Origin: Castanea sativa | Lineage: Eukaryota; Streptophyta; Magnoliopsida; Fagales; Fagaceae | Assembly (NCBI RefSeq): GCF_040712315.1 | Contig: NC_134017.1 | Coordinates: 8,028,001 to 8,092,000 of the forward strand | Direction of reading: 5' to 3' | Length of the DNA: 64,000 nucleotides | Shown here: piece by piece, positions 1 to 11,883 of the stretch | Layout of the letters: each line of letters begins with the position of its first letter | Numbering within the stretch: position 1 is the first letter of the stretch | Position numbers and translations under genes: made by a program | The notes under the pieces: model-generated | What the model was told of the DNA's origin: nothing | The model's input: only the letters and a program-made list of their open reading frames with translations | The model's database searches: none

Positions 1-70
1 TATAATTGATAAAGTGATTTTTTAAGATGGTAAAATAGGATAGGATTGGCATGAGCCATTGTAGATGCTC
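1..70. mobile_element. Right end of a PIF/Harbinger-like element, copy A
   Basis: The sequence matches 29923-29992, the right end of the 1-kb element described at 28976-29992. It ends in GATGCTC followed by TTA at 71-73, which fits a 3-bp TTA target duplication. The rest of the element lies left of the window. Its presence shows that the repeated unit extends past base 1. Confidence 0.65.
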
Positions 71-76
71 TTAAAG

Positions 77-877
77 GCTAGTTGTTGTCGTTGTTGTTAT
101 TATTATTATTATTATTATTTTGTGAATATGTGAAAGAGGGGCGAGAGGTCACAATAAAATTCTCAACAATCTCACTTCTCACAAGTACATTAAAGTTGTC
201 AACTACCTTGCACATGGGCCATTTAAGAAAATAAATATATGAGAAAAAAAAGAAGTCAAGCCTAAGCGTGAAAAAATGTATTTTGTATCAAATGTTACTA
301 CGTCATTCGTATCAAATCTAATAAATAAAAAATATGTGTACAAAAATAACTACCTATTAATATGTCCTTTATTCCACACACAAAAAAAAAAAAATTAGTA
401 GGATAGTTATTTTTTGCGACATATCTCTCATTTATTGGTATCATAAACTCTTGTGAATTCTGTGGTGATCCTAATATTGCTGGGCATTCAGATTCTTTGT
501 TTGAAAAAGAAAGAAAGAGAAAACAGAGAATTCACACAAAACACTGCATAAGAGAAGAGAGAGGACCATGAGGATTCGAGTAAGCTTGAACGATTTGGTG
601 GTAAAAAAATAAAACTTTCCGTGTGCTCAGTCTGAAAAAGAGAAAAATAGAGACACAATAATTGAAGAGGAAAACTATTATAGCATGTTGGAGAGTTAAG
701 AAAAGCTATAGGAACTTGGAAGTTTCATCATCATGGGAATTGCCTTTACTCGTGGGACCGGATGATTGGTCTTTGTTCCATTTTCTCTGTATCTCCGCTC
801 CTAAAAATAGAATCAAAGTTATTGGCTTTTATTATTAGTCCGAAAGGGTTTATCTTCCACTATTGCACTGCGTGTTC

Positions 878-920
<43 letters not shown>

Positions 921-1900
921 TATCTCTATGTTATTAATTAAATATTTAAATTTATATATAAAAAATAAATTCATTAACCAAATAATAAATAATATTATAT
1001 TTGAATGAAATTTGATATGACATAAAAAGTTAGACATCTTTAATTTTGGCTAGTCAAATTTGAGGTGTTTAATAAAAAACATTATGGAACAAGTCATTGA
1101 CATGATTGTCATAAATTGAATTTAGATTATACTTTTTAATTGTTAGTTTTTTTTTATAAGTATGCTTTTTAATTTAAGAACCAAAACCTTGGCTTTTAGA
1201 ATGTGTGTGACTATATATAATTATAGTCCGATTTGGTTTTTAAAAGACCCATAAAACTATAGATATTAAATCCATACATTCTCTCCTTCCTAGAGTACAT
1301 ATGCTGAAGAAGTGGTTGATCATTCACTTAGAATTTCCAATAGTCTACTTGGAGAGAGAGAGAGAGAGATGTTAATATGATTTAAGTTAAGAAAATTTTA
1401 AAACAAAAAAGTAATGATAAGATTAGCATGTTTACATGTGATGCAGGCATGTAGCTCTAATAGCCATCCTTAGCCAATTACCAACAAAGGTTTTTCGCTT
1501 TCTATAGCCTACGAAGCAAAAGAAAAGGAGTAAAAAAAAAAAAAAAAATCCAGTTAATGTGTGCCCTAAGGGCACACATTAAGCTATCCATTTATGGTAA
1601 AATTTTCTTGAAAATTAAAAAAGTTGTCAATACTTTTTCAATTTTTAAGAAATTTTTATCCAAAAATGGATACTTATTGTGTGCCCTAATGGCACACACT
1701 AACAAAATCCAAAAAAAAAAAAAAAAAAAAAACTTTGCTCAGTGTAACGATGATATCATGTTAAAATTCTAACACCTAGTCCCTATGGCTGAATGAAATA
1801 GGACACACAATATGACAATTCCACCATTAATATGCTCACTTTTCTTCACTTTTGTACATTAACTTTGCTTTCAAATCCCATCCCCAAAAAAAAAAAAACT
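77..1900 (-). other. Orphan TNL-upstream-like segment, copy A
   Basis: Several blocks are diverged matches to the upstream flank of the TNL gene at 22830-23760. Examples are about 110-230, 480-770 (with the shared GAATTCACACAAAACA, CGATTTGGTGG and CTCGTGGGACCG strings) and 1440-1860. No TNL coding sequence follows in the expected place. A short GTT/ATT microsatellite lies at about 80-120. I infer that this is the leftover upstream region of an older TNL copy whose gene was lost or lies left of the window. Upstream function is inferred from similarity only. Confidence 0.6.
1553..1703. mobile_element. Fold-back MITE, copy A
   Basis: About 151 bp with long inverted arms. The left end begins GTTAATGTGTGCCCTAAGGG, and the right end read in reverse begins GTTAGTGTGTGCCATTAGGG; similarity continues for roughly 75-85 bp into the middle. 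There is no coding capacity; the short reading frame across it is an accident of the arms. The family resembles the elements at 8326-8503 in having a CCCTAAGGG core, but the arms differ. Confidence 0.65.
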
Positions 1901-3330
1901 TTGCTTTCAAATAGTTAGTGGTGGGGTCAGACCAGTGGGGGGCCCAAAGGGCCCGGGCCCTCTGACCCTAAGAAATTTTTTTTATTAGGCAACATGAATC
2001 AACCCAGGCAATCCAACCCAGCCCAACTGACAACAACAAACCCAAAAACTTTACAAAACAAAAACTTAAAAAAAAAAAATTAAAAATCTATTAGCCCAAT
2101 AGTTACAAATCAAACCCACTGCCTTAAAACACTGGATCATCGCATAGAGGAGAGAAAAAAAAGAACGAGATGAAACAGAGCCCGGTTGAGAGAGAAAATG
2201 CAAAGAAGAAGAAGAGAAAAGAGACTGCAGAGACTCAGAGCACATATCATAAAGCCACAGACGTTGGAAATGAGAATAGGAAATGGTCAAGATTTTAGGT
2301 GAGATGAGAAATAAATTGAGTAGGTCACGTGAGTTGGTTTGGGGAAATGAGAATAGTGGGTGGATGGAAACTTTTTGGAACGTTCTTCTATATAATAACT
2401 TAACTTGTTTGTTTTATTTACAAAAAGACCGTTGACAATATTTTTGTAACGACAATTAGAATCTATTTACTTTATTTTTATTTTTAAAAAATATATTGCC
2501 AATTGAGTTACGAAGTTCTCTAAACAGTTATCCACTTTTTTTTTTTTTTGAGAATTGAAACAGTTATCCACTTAATTCAACATCTACTAGTTTCTGAACA
2601 CGCACACTTTTCTATTTTTTTAAGAAAAAGTTAATAATTTACGTCTATTATAATTTGAGATTATTATATTTTCAATTATAAAATAATTAGAGGTGTGATG
2701 GAATTCAGAGGCTAGTATGACGCTGTGTGGATAGATTTTTGAATTCAAAATCTAATATTTATCAATGATAAAATTTATGAAATCACAAGCTCAAGATATA
2801 AATAAGCACCATCGCCACCTAAGGTGTTTTTTTTTTTTTTTTTTGGTGTAGAAAAATATAATTATATATATATATATATATTGAGATAAAATATAGAATA
2901 AAAATATATATTTAAAAGCACTTATCTTTTTTCTTTTTTCTTTTGGAGTCACTATCCTTTGGTTTAATGGTATTTGAAAACACAAAAATACAAAATACAA
3001 GATACAAAAATACCTTTTTCGATTATGTATTTTACTTTATTACTATCCAGATCCTTAGAATTATAGATATAAGAAAGAAAGAAAAATAATAATAATCCTC
3101 TTTCTATTCTTCTTTTTCTTTTTTATGATTGGCTGGATGAAAATTTAAATTACAACATTTTATCCAACTAATAAAGGGCTAAGATAACCTTCTTTTCGTG
3201 TTCCTCAACTTGAGATACAATCATACACATACCAAAAAAAAAAAAAATTAATAAGACAAAAACATTAAAGTTATTTTTTATAATGTTTATCTGAAGTGCA
3301 AGATAATGGGTAACGAAATCAAACTCACTC

Positions 3331-3480
3331 TCAATCATCACTCTCCAATAAATAGTTATCCAAATCCTTTATGTGGTTTTCCTCATTTTTCCTTGAGATC
3401 TGTAATTGTTTCATGTTTGAATCTTTCACAATTCTAGCCACTGGCTCTCCAAGAACCAAAATATCTTCAAGAGCAACCAT
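3331..3480 (-). pseudogene. Possible plant mobile domain fragment (49 aa), copy A
   Basis: A short ATG-to-TGA frame on the minus strand encodes 49 residues containing ALEDILVLGEPVARIV. This resembles the strand in plant mobile domain (aminotransferase-like, MAIL-type) proteins where a 'LEDVLVLGG...VLGEPV' pattern is usual. A splice-acceptor-like CAG lies just upstream at about 3505. The surroundings are AT-rich with no further coding sequence, so it is at most one exon of a captured or decayed gene. The assignment rests on a short motif and is tentative. Confidence 0.3.
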
Positions 3481-4006
3481 TGCCTAACGCCCCAAGTACT
3501 AAGACCTGAAAACAATTGTATTAGTTCATGGGCAGAAATATTCATCTAACCCGATTACCCAAGAATAAGTAAAATAATTAAATAAAAAAATGGTTGAGAA
3601 TCACATCAATCAAGACGCAATACATCAGTAATTAACTGAGATTATTTCAAAAAAAGTAATTAACTGAGATTATTTATCCAAAAAAACAATTGTCATTAGA
3701 AACATAAATACCCAAAAAAAAAAAATGAAATTGGAGAAATAAGTAGAGTATCCCTCTTACCTAGTAGTGAAATTCCGTAGAACCATAGAAATAGATTTAA
3801 GAGTTGTAAAAGGCAAAATCATCGTGGTTTTAAGTCTGGCATATGGAGTGAAACTGCTGGTTAGTGGAAAAGATTTGATTTTAGGTAACTACTTGGGAAT
3901 GTATTTGAATTTTGAAGTGAGGTTTTTTTTTTTTTTTAAAATTTTAATAGTGATCCTATTTTGTAGAGTTTTTTTTATTTATTTATTATATATATATATA
4001 ATTTTT

Positions 4007-4432
4007 ATTTTGAAAATCTAATTTACAAGTGGATAAAGCAATTTAAAAATTAATAGGAGAGTGGTTCTATTTTTTAGGCAATGTTTTAGTAGGAGTTAGA
4101 GTTGCATTTACCGGATTGTCCTTTAATTTTGTCTCTACTTAAACATAGGGGTGTAAGGGCATTTTTGAGAAAAAAAAGAGGAATCCAAACAGGGGAAGCT
4201 CCTTAAATAATAGTATTTTTTATTTTGAAAATTTAATTTATAAGTGGATAAATCAATTTAAAAATTAATAGGAGAGCGGTCCTATTTTTTAGGCAATGTT
4301 TTAGTAGGAGTTAGAGTTGCATTTACCGGATTGTCCTTTAGTTTTGTCTCTACTTAAACCTAGGGGTGTAGGGGCATTTTTGAAAAAAAAAAAGAGGAAT
4401 CCAAACAGGAAAAGCCCCTTAAATAATAGTAC
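4007..4432 (-). repeat. Two tandem Helitron-5'-end-like modules, copy A
   Basis: Two modules of about 210 bp follow each other (about 4007-4215 and 4221-4432). Each contains the blocks GGCAATGTTTTAGTAGGAGT, CCGGATTGTCCTTTA, GTCTCTACTTAAAC and GGAATCCAAACAGG, and ends in CCTTAAATAATAGTA. Read on the minus strand, each starts TACTATTATTTAAGG..., like the 5' terminus of the Helitron next door. A third diverged module lies at 4963-5164. Copy B holds the same array from about 34180. Confidence 0.55.
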
Positions 4433-6317
4433 TAGCCTCATCACACGTGCTTCGTGTGTGCGATGAGGCTTTTTTTTTTGTTAGTGGTCCTATTTTGTAG
4501 GAAAAAACTGTGTTTTTTTTAAAAAAAAATTTATCTTCTCTATATATTAAGAGGATTTCTCTATATATTAAGAGGATTCAAAAAGCTAGTTATTGTGTTT
4601 TCAACTTACAAAAATACCCCTAATTTAATTAACTTATTATTATTCCTAAAAAATAAAAAAGGTTAAAATTGTAAATCAACAAAAATTAATAACAAAAAAG
4701 TGGAAAAATAAAAATTGTTCACAATCCCCACTTTCTCCTAAAAAAACCATCCCACCTTCTAAAAAAACCTACCCTACGGTTTTCTATTAAAAAACACCTA
4801 TCCCAAGTTCTATAAAAAAAAAAAAAAAAAAAATATCCCACCTTATTAAAAAAAAAAAAAAAAAACCCACCCACTGTTTCCTAAAAAAAAAAAAAAACCC
4901 CTGCCGCATATCACATAAAAAAATAATAATAATAAATAAATAAAAACTAATATATATAATTTTTATTTTGAAAAAGTAATTTAAAAGTTAACAAATAGAA
5001 ATGGTCCTATTTTTTAAAAGCAATGATTTAGTTGAAGTTAGATTTTCATTTTTACCGGATTGTCCTTTAGTTTTGTCTCTACTTAAACATAGAGGTGTAG
5101 GGGCATTTTTGAATTAAAAAATGAGGAATCCAAACAGAGAGAGCCCCTTAAATAATAGTATAGAAGATATAGATATAGATAAATAACTAAATAAAAAAAA
5201 ATTTAACGCCAAAAACATATACAATGATGGTAAAAAAAAAATTCTTAAAAAGAAAAAAATACGAAGAAGGAAAAAAGACAATGCTATTGTCTTCATTGTT
5301 CTTTATTATCTCATTCTTATTCCTATAAACAATCCAAGAGAGATCAAACAAAAAAACAATCAGAACTTGTTTCTTCTCCTATTAAAGCTGCAACACATTC
5401 ATCATAAAATAACAAAGCCATACAAGAAAAGCTAAGAAAAAAATACGAAGTAAAAATCAAACCTTTAAGACCAAGGCATCGGCATCCCCATCAGCAAGAC
5501 TACACCAAACAGTCTCCAAAACATCATGAAACAGCTTGGTGAAACATATACAATGATGGTAAAAAAAAAAAATTCTTAAAAAGAAAAAAATATGAAGAAG
5601 GAAAAAAAAAAGTGAGGAAATAGAAGATAAATATTTTTTAGAATTTAACTCTATCATGGACTCTTTAAAATCTAATCAAGACATCATCAACTATTTAAAT
5701 AAATAACTAAATAACAAAAATTTAACACCAAAAACATATACAATGATGGTAAAAAAAACTAAAAAACTAAAAAATTTTAACGCCAAAAACATATACAATG
5801 ACGGTAAAAAACAAATTCTTAAAAAGAACAAAAATATTCGAAGAAGGAAAAAAGAAGAAGAAGTGAGGAAATAGTAATTGATCATTTATACAAAGGAATC
5901 ATTCATTTCAAAATTACATTTAAAAAAAAAAAAGTTAACGTGATACATAAAAAAAGAAAAGAAAAAGTAGAGCTAAAAGAAAGTCAATCATAAACAAAAA
6001 AAGAAAAGAAAATAAAGAGGAACTTGCAAAAAATAGAACCTGAAAATTTGTTGGAGCCTCTGACAATAAATGTATTTAATCTGAATCAAGAAAAAGAAAG
6101 GAGGATGTAGAGCTAAACTAAATGTCTTCAATCTGAAGAAGAATGAGAGATAGAAACTGCAAAACGTACGTGAGTTTGTGGGTTTTAAAGTATAGGAGTT
6201 TTAATTTACATATTTATCCTCGTTAGTTGAAAACTTGTAAGTGGATATGATGAGGGCACTTTAGGTATCCAAAATGTGAAATCCAAATAGGAGAAGTCTC
6301 TTAAATAGTAGTATAGA
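4432..6317 (-). mobile_element. Non-autonomous Helitron, copy A
   Basis: Read on the minus strand, the element starts TCTATACTACTATTTAAGAG (ending at + base 6317). It ends in a hairpin (4434-4470, arms AGCCTCATC/GATGAGGCT) overlapping the terminal CTAG (4432-4435). The flanking bases are A before the 5' TC and T after CTAG, the expected Helitron insertion between A and T. No Rep/helicase is present. The inside is A-rich and contains several repeats of a unit with AAACATATACAATGATGG (about 5210, 5545, 5730, 5785), an internal second 5'-end-like module ending at 5164, and an exon-like stretch at 5460-5545. Confidence 0.6.
5460..5545 (-). pseudogene. Exon-like fragment inside the Helitron, copy A
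   Basis: On the minus strand, an unusually GC-balanced stretch in A-rich DNA reads KLFHDVLETVWCSLADGD followed by ADALVLK. It then meets AAG|GTTTGA, which fits a splice donor. It looks like the 3' end of a captured exon. I do not recognise the parent gene. In copy B (about 35630-35715) one base is missing, which breaks the frame. Confidence 0.35.
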
Positions 6318-6405
6318 TAAATATAGATTAAAATGTCAATTTTCTTAAAGACTTTAGGATCACTGTTGGCCTTACCATAACATGTCGTGATGAGAAGGTA
6401 TTAGA

Positions 6406-6516
6406 TGAGACGGGCGTATAAGCCCAATGTCTCACTGACATGTGGGACCCACATTTATGGGTCCACATGCGTGGGTCCATATGTCAATGAGACAATGGGC
6501 TTATACGCCTGTCTCA
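6406..6516. mobile_element. Near-perfect palindromic MITE, copy A
   Basis: About 111 bp with arms of roughly 50 bp. TGAGACGGGCGTATAAGCCC at the left is mirrored by GGGCTTATACGCCTGTCTCA at the right. The centre is GGGTCCACATGCGTGGGTCC-like sequence. Such DNA can form a long hairpin and would give a fold-back transcript. There is no coding capacity, and the family is not identified. Confidence 0.7.
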
Positions 6517-7237
6517 CCCAAGATTTTTTTCGTCGTGGTAAGTAGTAAGTACTAGTAAATTAAAAATAAATCTAATAACACCAAAATTTTTATCCCCTTT
6601 GTACCATCAATATTAGCTAATTGTAGGTATCTTAAAGCATGCTTCTCCATCAAGTTGAGTTGACAATCAAATCAAAATCACAAATGAAAAATATTCCTTT
6701 TTATGCACCTTCAATGAAGCTTTCCTTCATCAAATTCCATATGATGTGGAATTGGAAATATATTATCGTTTGAAAAAGGTAGCATGAATCATATATGGTA
6801 TAAAGTGCTAAATTATTGTAAGATAGGACTATGAATAAGAAGTTTATTATAAAATTACTTAGGCTAAAGACCTCACTCTCTTTTATGGAAAATGATAATC
6901 TCTATTTAAAATCAATCTATTTCATAATTTAAATTAAATTTTACAAATTTAAAGTATATGAATTTCAAGTTATTTAAAATTTTAAATGAAGATATTTTAT
7001 CATTATTAAATTCAAAAAATAGAAATCATAACCATAAAATTGATAAAATGAAGAGAATTCTATTAGGAGACACATTAATATTCGATGGACTTAAATAAAT
7101 TTTTTCCTCTAGACAAACATAAATAAAAAATTAGCTCAGCATCCACTAAGTTAAAACTATGATTTACTCTTTCTTTTTTTTTTTTTTTTTCCATCTAATC
7201 TTTTGACTTTCTTCGCAAGGGTTTTAGGTTGAAGAGA

Positions 7238-7388
7238 AATTATTGTGTACTCCCGGAGTACCATAGATGTGTACTCCCTCTTCTCACATGAATGGTGGGT
7301 CCTCCTAATTAAATTCATGATGAGACCTATCATTTATGTGAGAGGGGGAGTATGCATTTATGGTACTCTGGGAGTAAATAATAATTTT
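7238..7388. mobile_element. Fold-back MITE with ACTCCCGGAGTACC ends, copy A
   Basis: Inverted arms of about 65 bp. The left arm reads AAATTATTGTGTACTCCCGG; the right arm in reverse reads AAAATTATTATTTACTCCCA. Both continue through GAGTACCAT and CTCACAT. There is no coding sequence; the short reading frame here is a by-product of the arms. Confidence 0.65.
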
Positions 7389-8325
7389 CCTAAGTTCAAA
7401 TTCCGAAACAACCTCATGAATAGAATCCTCTACATTTCAGTAAGTGGCTCATTAACTAATTACTAATACAATTTGATAAGATTTATAAAATATTTTATCT
7501 ATTTTGCATAAAATTATCAATTAATTCCAGGATATACTACTAGTAGTGTTTTAAAATAGTTTACTCAACTAAACTGCCAAGAGCAAGTATTTTCAACGGA
7601 AACCTTCAAATCTTTCTTCCCTCGTTATAACTATTGAAACTATATTAAAAAAAAAAAAAAAAACAATGTTTACTCAAATGGACACTTATAAAAACGCCAC
7701 TAATCTACTTCTTCTAAAAAAAAAAAAAACCACTAATCTACTATTAATTGTCACATAAACCACCTAATCCACCATCATATATTCAAAATGGCACGTATAC
7801 CCATTCTGTTAGTCTAAAATTACCACCAAAAAAAGAAAAATAGTACGGAGTAGCTCTATTTCCACTCTTTCATTTTCCGTTATTTCTAGAGCTCAAAGAG
7901 ATCAGTTTGATCCTTTCATTTTCAATCGTACACTCATACAGATATTACTAGTATTAATTTTTTATTCAATCTTTTCATTTTTGTATATTTTAAAATAAAA
8001 ATTTTGGTAGAATTAGTGTTTTTTTTTTTTTTTTTACGTTACATTTGGTTACTTAGAAAAACATCTTGTGGCTGAAATAAAATCTAAAGAAGTTTAGAGG
8101 GTCAGTTTTGCATTTTCGCCTAAATTAAGTGCTTTAATGTGGCAACACCATAACCTCACATGAAAATGGACGGTTCACTTGTTCAGCAATTTATTGAAAC
8201 TTTTCTTAAATTTTTTTCTTACTTTTCTGTTGAAGATTCTTTTTTAGATGAAAAAAAGGTAGTTGAAGACATTATTATTGATATTAGATATAACCGTTTT
8301 TACAAAATTAGTAATAAACTAAGGG

Positions 8326-8503
8326 AAATGCTAACGAATGCCCTAAGGGCATTGGTTAATAATTCATTTAAAGAAAGTTTTTATACGAAAATGAAATAAA
8401 GTAATTAATATTTTGACTGCTTTTTTCATTTCCCATAAAAGTGGTATTAAAACTTTCCTAAAATGAATTGTTAACTAATGCCCTAAGAGTATTCGTTAGC
8501 ATG
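8326..8503. mobile_element. MITE with AATGCTAACGAATGCCC ends, copy A
   Basis: The left arm AAATGCTAACGAATGCCCTA is mirrored by the right arm, which in reverse reads TCATGCTAACGAATACTCTT. Similarity continues through AATTCATTT and GAAAGTTTT for about 60 bp. A 79-codon frame starting at 8160 runs into the left arm and ends inside the element; I treat it as spurious. Confidence 0.65.
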
Positions 8504-9519
8504 ACCCATAAACTAATAATAACTGAAGATTGAAATGTAATATAAAATTCAATGGAAACTATATGAGGGTGTCAATAAGTTCATTAATGACTTTTTCCCC
8601 CTCTAAGCACCAATGAGATTTCTCAATACATTTAGTAAAACACTTAAAATTGAAAATCTATCAAAAAGCACGATGACATGTTCTAGAATTTATTAGGGTG
8701 ATGCTTTTTCTTTTTCTTTTTTTCAAAAATATTCCTTGGAGTAACATATAGATGAAAGATGATTTAATTACACCTTAAATGGATCACAATTCTGTTACAT
8801 ATTGGCGTAAACTCTCATTAATAGGATCAATTACAAATATTTGTAATAAAAATTTAAATTTCTAAGGCTATGTAGCATCTTAAATTTTAAGGTAATATAC
8901 ATTTTACACTCTCAAAGTCTAGGGTCACTTTTAAATCGATTCATTAGCTTTAAAAACTTATAATTTACACCATTTACCATTACAATGATATCAATGTGTC
9001 AATTTCACCATAGTCCGTCACATATTTGTGGTTAACCCACCTAAAACAATATTGTGTTATATTTTCCTATTCAAAGTGATATCTCATCTTTTTTTGAGTG
9101 TATTAATGACAAGATTCAAATGAAAGTTGATAAAAATGGCAAATTGATATTATTTCAATAATTGATTGTGTAAATTATAAATTTATTTAATATATTTGGT
9201 GTATTACATCTTCTTCTCATATAAAAGATTGAATCCATATTAAGAATCACATTTATTTTAGAAAGAGGTGTAATATTCCATATTTAGGAAATAATTTCTC
9301 ATGCAAATTGCATACTTTATAATTAATCAACCAATTTGAAGGCAATCTTAAATTGGGTTGTGTGAATGGCATTTTAGCATATCTTTTAAGATCAACATTT
9401 GCCCTTACCACATGAATTGGCGTATTTATGACCTTATGCCAATTACAAATAAAATCATTTGAAATCTTGAATCTTGTTGATCAAACATTGCATTACATAT
9501 CCATGTTTGTAAATATAAT

Positions 9520-10610
9520 GGGTGCATACAGGGTATCTTTAATTTTAGCCATTTGAATTTGATGGGGTATAATAAATAAAAAAATTATCAAGCAAGTCAT
9601 TGACATAATTACCATGAATTGAAATCATGCTTCAATTTAAGAACCAAACCCTTGGTTTTTTGAATTTGTGATCATATTTAAGTACAATCCAAATTGGTTT
9701 TCAAAAGACCCTTAAAACTTTGGATCTTAAACTCATACATTCTCTCCTCCCTAACATATATATGCTAAATACGTGGATAATATTTCACTTTATAATGCAC
9801 AATGGTTTACTTCAAAAGTCAAAAAAAAAAAAGAAGGGACATCTTCACATGATTTAGGTAAAGAAATTCTTTAAACAAAAAAAAAAAAAATGTCTTGATA
9901 ATATAAGTAATGCTTACATATGGTGCAGCTCTAATAGCCATCCTTATCCGATGAAGTTAATGAGCCAATTAGGAACATAGGTCTTGGCTTTCTATATAGT
10001 CTACAAAGCAAAAGAAAAGAGGAGGAAAAAAGAGTACTTTGCTCAGTGATTAGATGATATGATGTTATAATTTCAACACCTGGTCCTATGGCTGCATGAA
10101 ATAGGTCACACCATGTGAGTCATCCACCATTATTGTGCTCACTTTTCTTGACTTTTGTGAATCGTATTTCACTATTCAACTATGCTTTTAAATGGCTAGT
10201 GGCACTTGGAAATGCTTAAGAGATAAGTAAGAAGAGGATAATTGAAGGTCTGTCCCTATCTACCTAGAAGAAAGTATTGAGTAACACGTGTGGAATTATT
10301 TACTAGCCAAATTGATTTATTTTATTTACTTGATAGCCACATTTTTCGTTTTAGGTTTGGCATGTTAGGCTTGGCATTTCCATGGGATCTTTGAGAAAAG
10401 ATCCAGACTCTCGTAGTTTTTAATCATCCACAAAATCATTAACCAGACCCTAAATTGCATTATCTTTAAAATAATATAAGTAAACAAAAATTTGCATTAC
10501 TTACTCGGCTTGTCTAGGCCCCAATCACTATCTCAGACACAGTGAGGCCCAATTGAACAAGAAGTTTGAACAAGAAATTTGCATTAAATTGTGTTTCTTT
10601 GGTTACCCAA
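9520..10610 (-). other. Second diverged TNL-upstream-like segment, copy A
   Basis: 9520-9780 is a diverged copy of about 1020-1320 (shared CAAGTCATTGACAT, AAGAACCAAA and CATACATTCTCTCCT strings). 9930-10440 is a diverged copy of 23640-24170, the far upstream flank of the TNL gene (shared GGCACTTGGAAATGCTTAA, GATAATTGAAGGTC and GGCTTGGCATTTCCATGGGA). No receptor coding sequence accompanies it. Copy B has the same at about 39690-40790. Confidence 0.55.
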
Positions 10611-10617
10611 TTCTTTA

Positions 10618-10768
10618 GAGCCCGTTTGGTAGCAGTATTTAAGTATTGTTATTCAGTTTTCAGTGTTATGGAAATACGTGTTTGAGTGTTATAGAAATAC
10701 ATGTTAGAAGTATTATTGTTATTTAAACACTGAAAACTATTATTTAAACAACAGTGCCAAATATAGCC
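10618..10768. mobile_element. MITE with CCCGTTTGGTA end and TA duplication, copy A
   Basis: About 151 bp flanked by TA on both sides (10616-10617 and 10769-10770). The left end GAGCCCGTTTGGTAGCAGTA faces a right end that in reverse reads GGCTATATTTGGCACTGTTG. The interior has repeated TATTTAAA and TTTTCAGTGTT motifs in inverted order. It resembles the element at 23908-24033. Confidence 0.5.
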
Positions 10769-11716
10769 TAGTTTCTTGTTTACTTGCTATTGGTGGTTTA
10801 AAGATCATGTCTTTGTCGTAGTACTAGCCCTTTTGCAGTGTTGGGGGATTCTTGATTGTTCTTAATTGTTAATTTTTTGTTTAGCGATAATTTGGGAATT
10901 CGAGCTCCCACCAGTTGGCAAATGTGTTTAAGGAACTTAGTATAACAACAACAAGAAGCATTAGTCTCAAATTTTGGGGTCGACTATGAATCCTTACCAC
11001 AATAAACCAAGATAGATATACAATTGGGGATACCCCATTGAAGTGGTGGATGAGAACTTCAACTCAATAGAGAAAACTGAAAACAGAAGGAAAGAAGAAG
11101 AAATTCATTCTAGTAGCGGTCTTAGCAAATGAGAAATTTTACCCAAAATAGAGTTTCAAGTTGATAGACCATGACATGTCATTCTATTTCAAACCATTAG
11201 AATAATAAGTAAATAATTAGGTTCACCATTTTTTAATAGTTTAAACTTTTAGAACAACTAATAGTTCATCATAGTATTAAAGTAAGTGGTCTTAAGTTCA
11301 AATCTTATATCTACTTTACCTCCCATTTAAGAAAGTTAAAAATCACTTGTGTTGGATCCTACATGTTAAAAGGTAGTATAATCTCACACGTTAGAGGGAG
11401 TGTCATAATAATGATTAAAATATTAAATCTATAATTTCTTAACTGTATTAGCTTTTGGTATAAGTGGTAAGGTTGTTAATGTATGGTTGCAACCTCTTAT
11501 TATTGAGGCTTAATATTTTTTACTCCTAAGATTGTTGAAGCCTCGCATTTATGAAGTGAGGTTACTTATTTGTGCCTTCCATGATTGTAGATCACTAAAA
11601 TTGATTGAAAATTTTTATTTGTGAAAGCCATATATATCCACATTGTTATTTATGGGCATAGGCATGTCTGTAGGATGTATATCAATTAATTGATATACTC
11701 TAAATATATTATGTTC

Positions 11717-11883
11717 ACTACTGTTGAGAGTGGACTAGTGGCCTTAGATCCTGGGTTCGAGTCATTTCCCCACTAGGAAGCGGTGCTGCCCCTTATACTT
11801 CATAAAAATGAGGCCTTGCTCGGAGACGGTTAAGGGGTGCTACAATCCCCTCCTAACCATTTTTCTTTTCACCAAAAAAAAAA
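11717..11883 (+). mobile_element. tRNA-derived SINE-like element, copy A
   Basis: The 5' part has a box-A-like TGGACTAGTGG (about 11731) and a box-B-like GGTTCGAGTCA (about 11754), spaced as in a tRNA-type RNA polymerase III promoter. The segment ends about 165 bp later in a run of A residues. There is no clover-leaf acceptor stem, so it is not a tRNA gene. It fits a short interspersed element; the family is unknown to me. Confidence 0.5.

Noticed and set aside
5114..5885. Several Phe/Leu-rich 60-66-codon minus-strand frames resembling membrane peptides
   Set aside because: They translate A-rich repeats inside the Helitron; only the exon-like stretch at 5460-5545 has balanced composition.
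8160..8399. 79-codon frame kept in both copies
   Set aside because: It ends inside a MITE arm, has no recognisable domain, and its conservation only reflects the duplication.
11731..11764. Possible tRNA gene (box A and box B)
   Set aside because: No acceptor or anticodon stems could be drawn and an A-rich tail follows, so a SINE is more likely.
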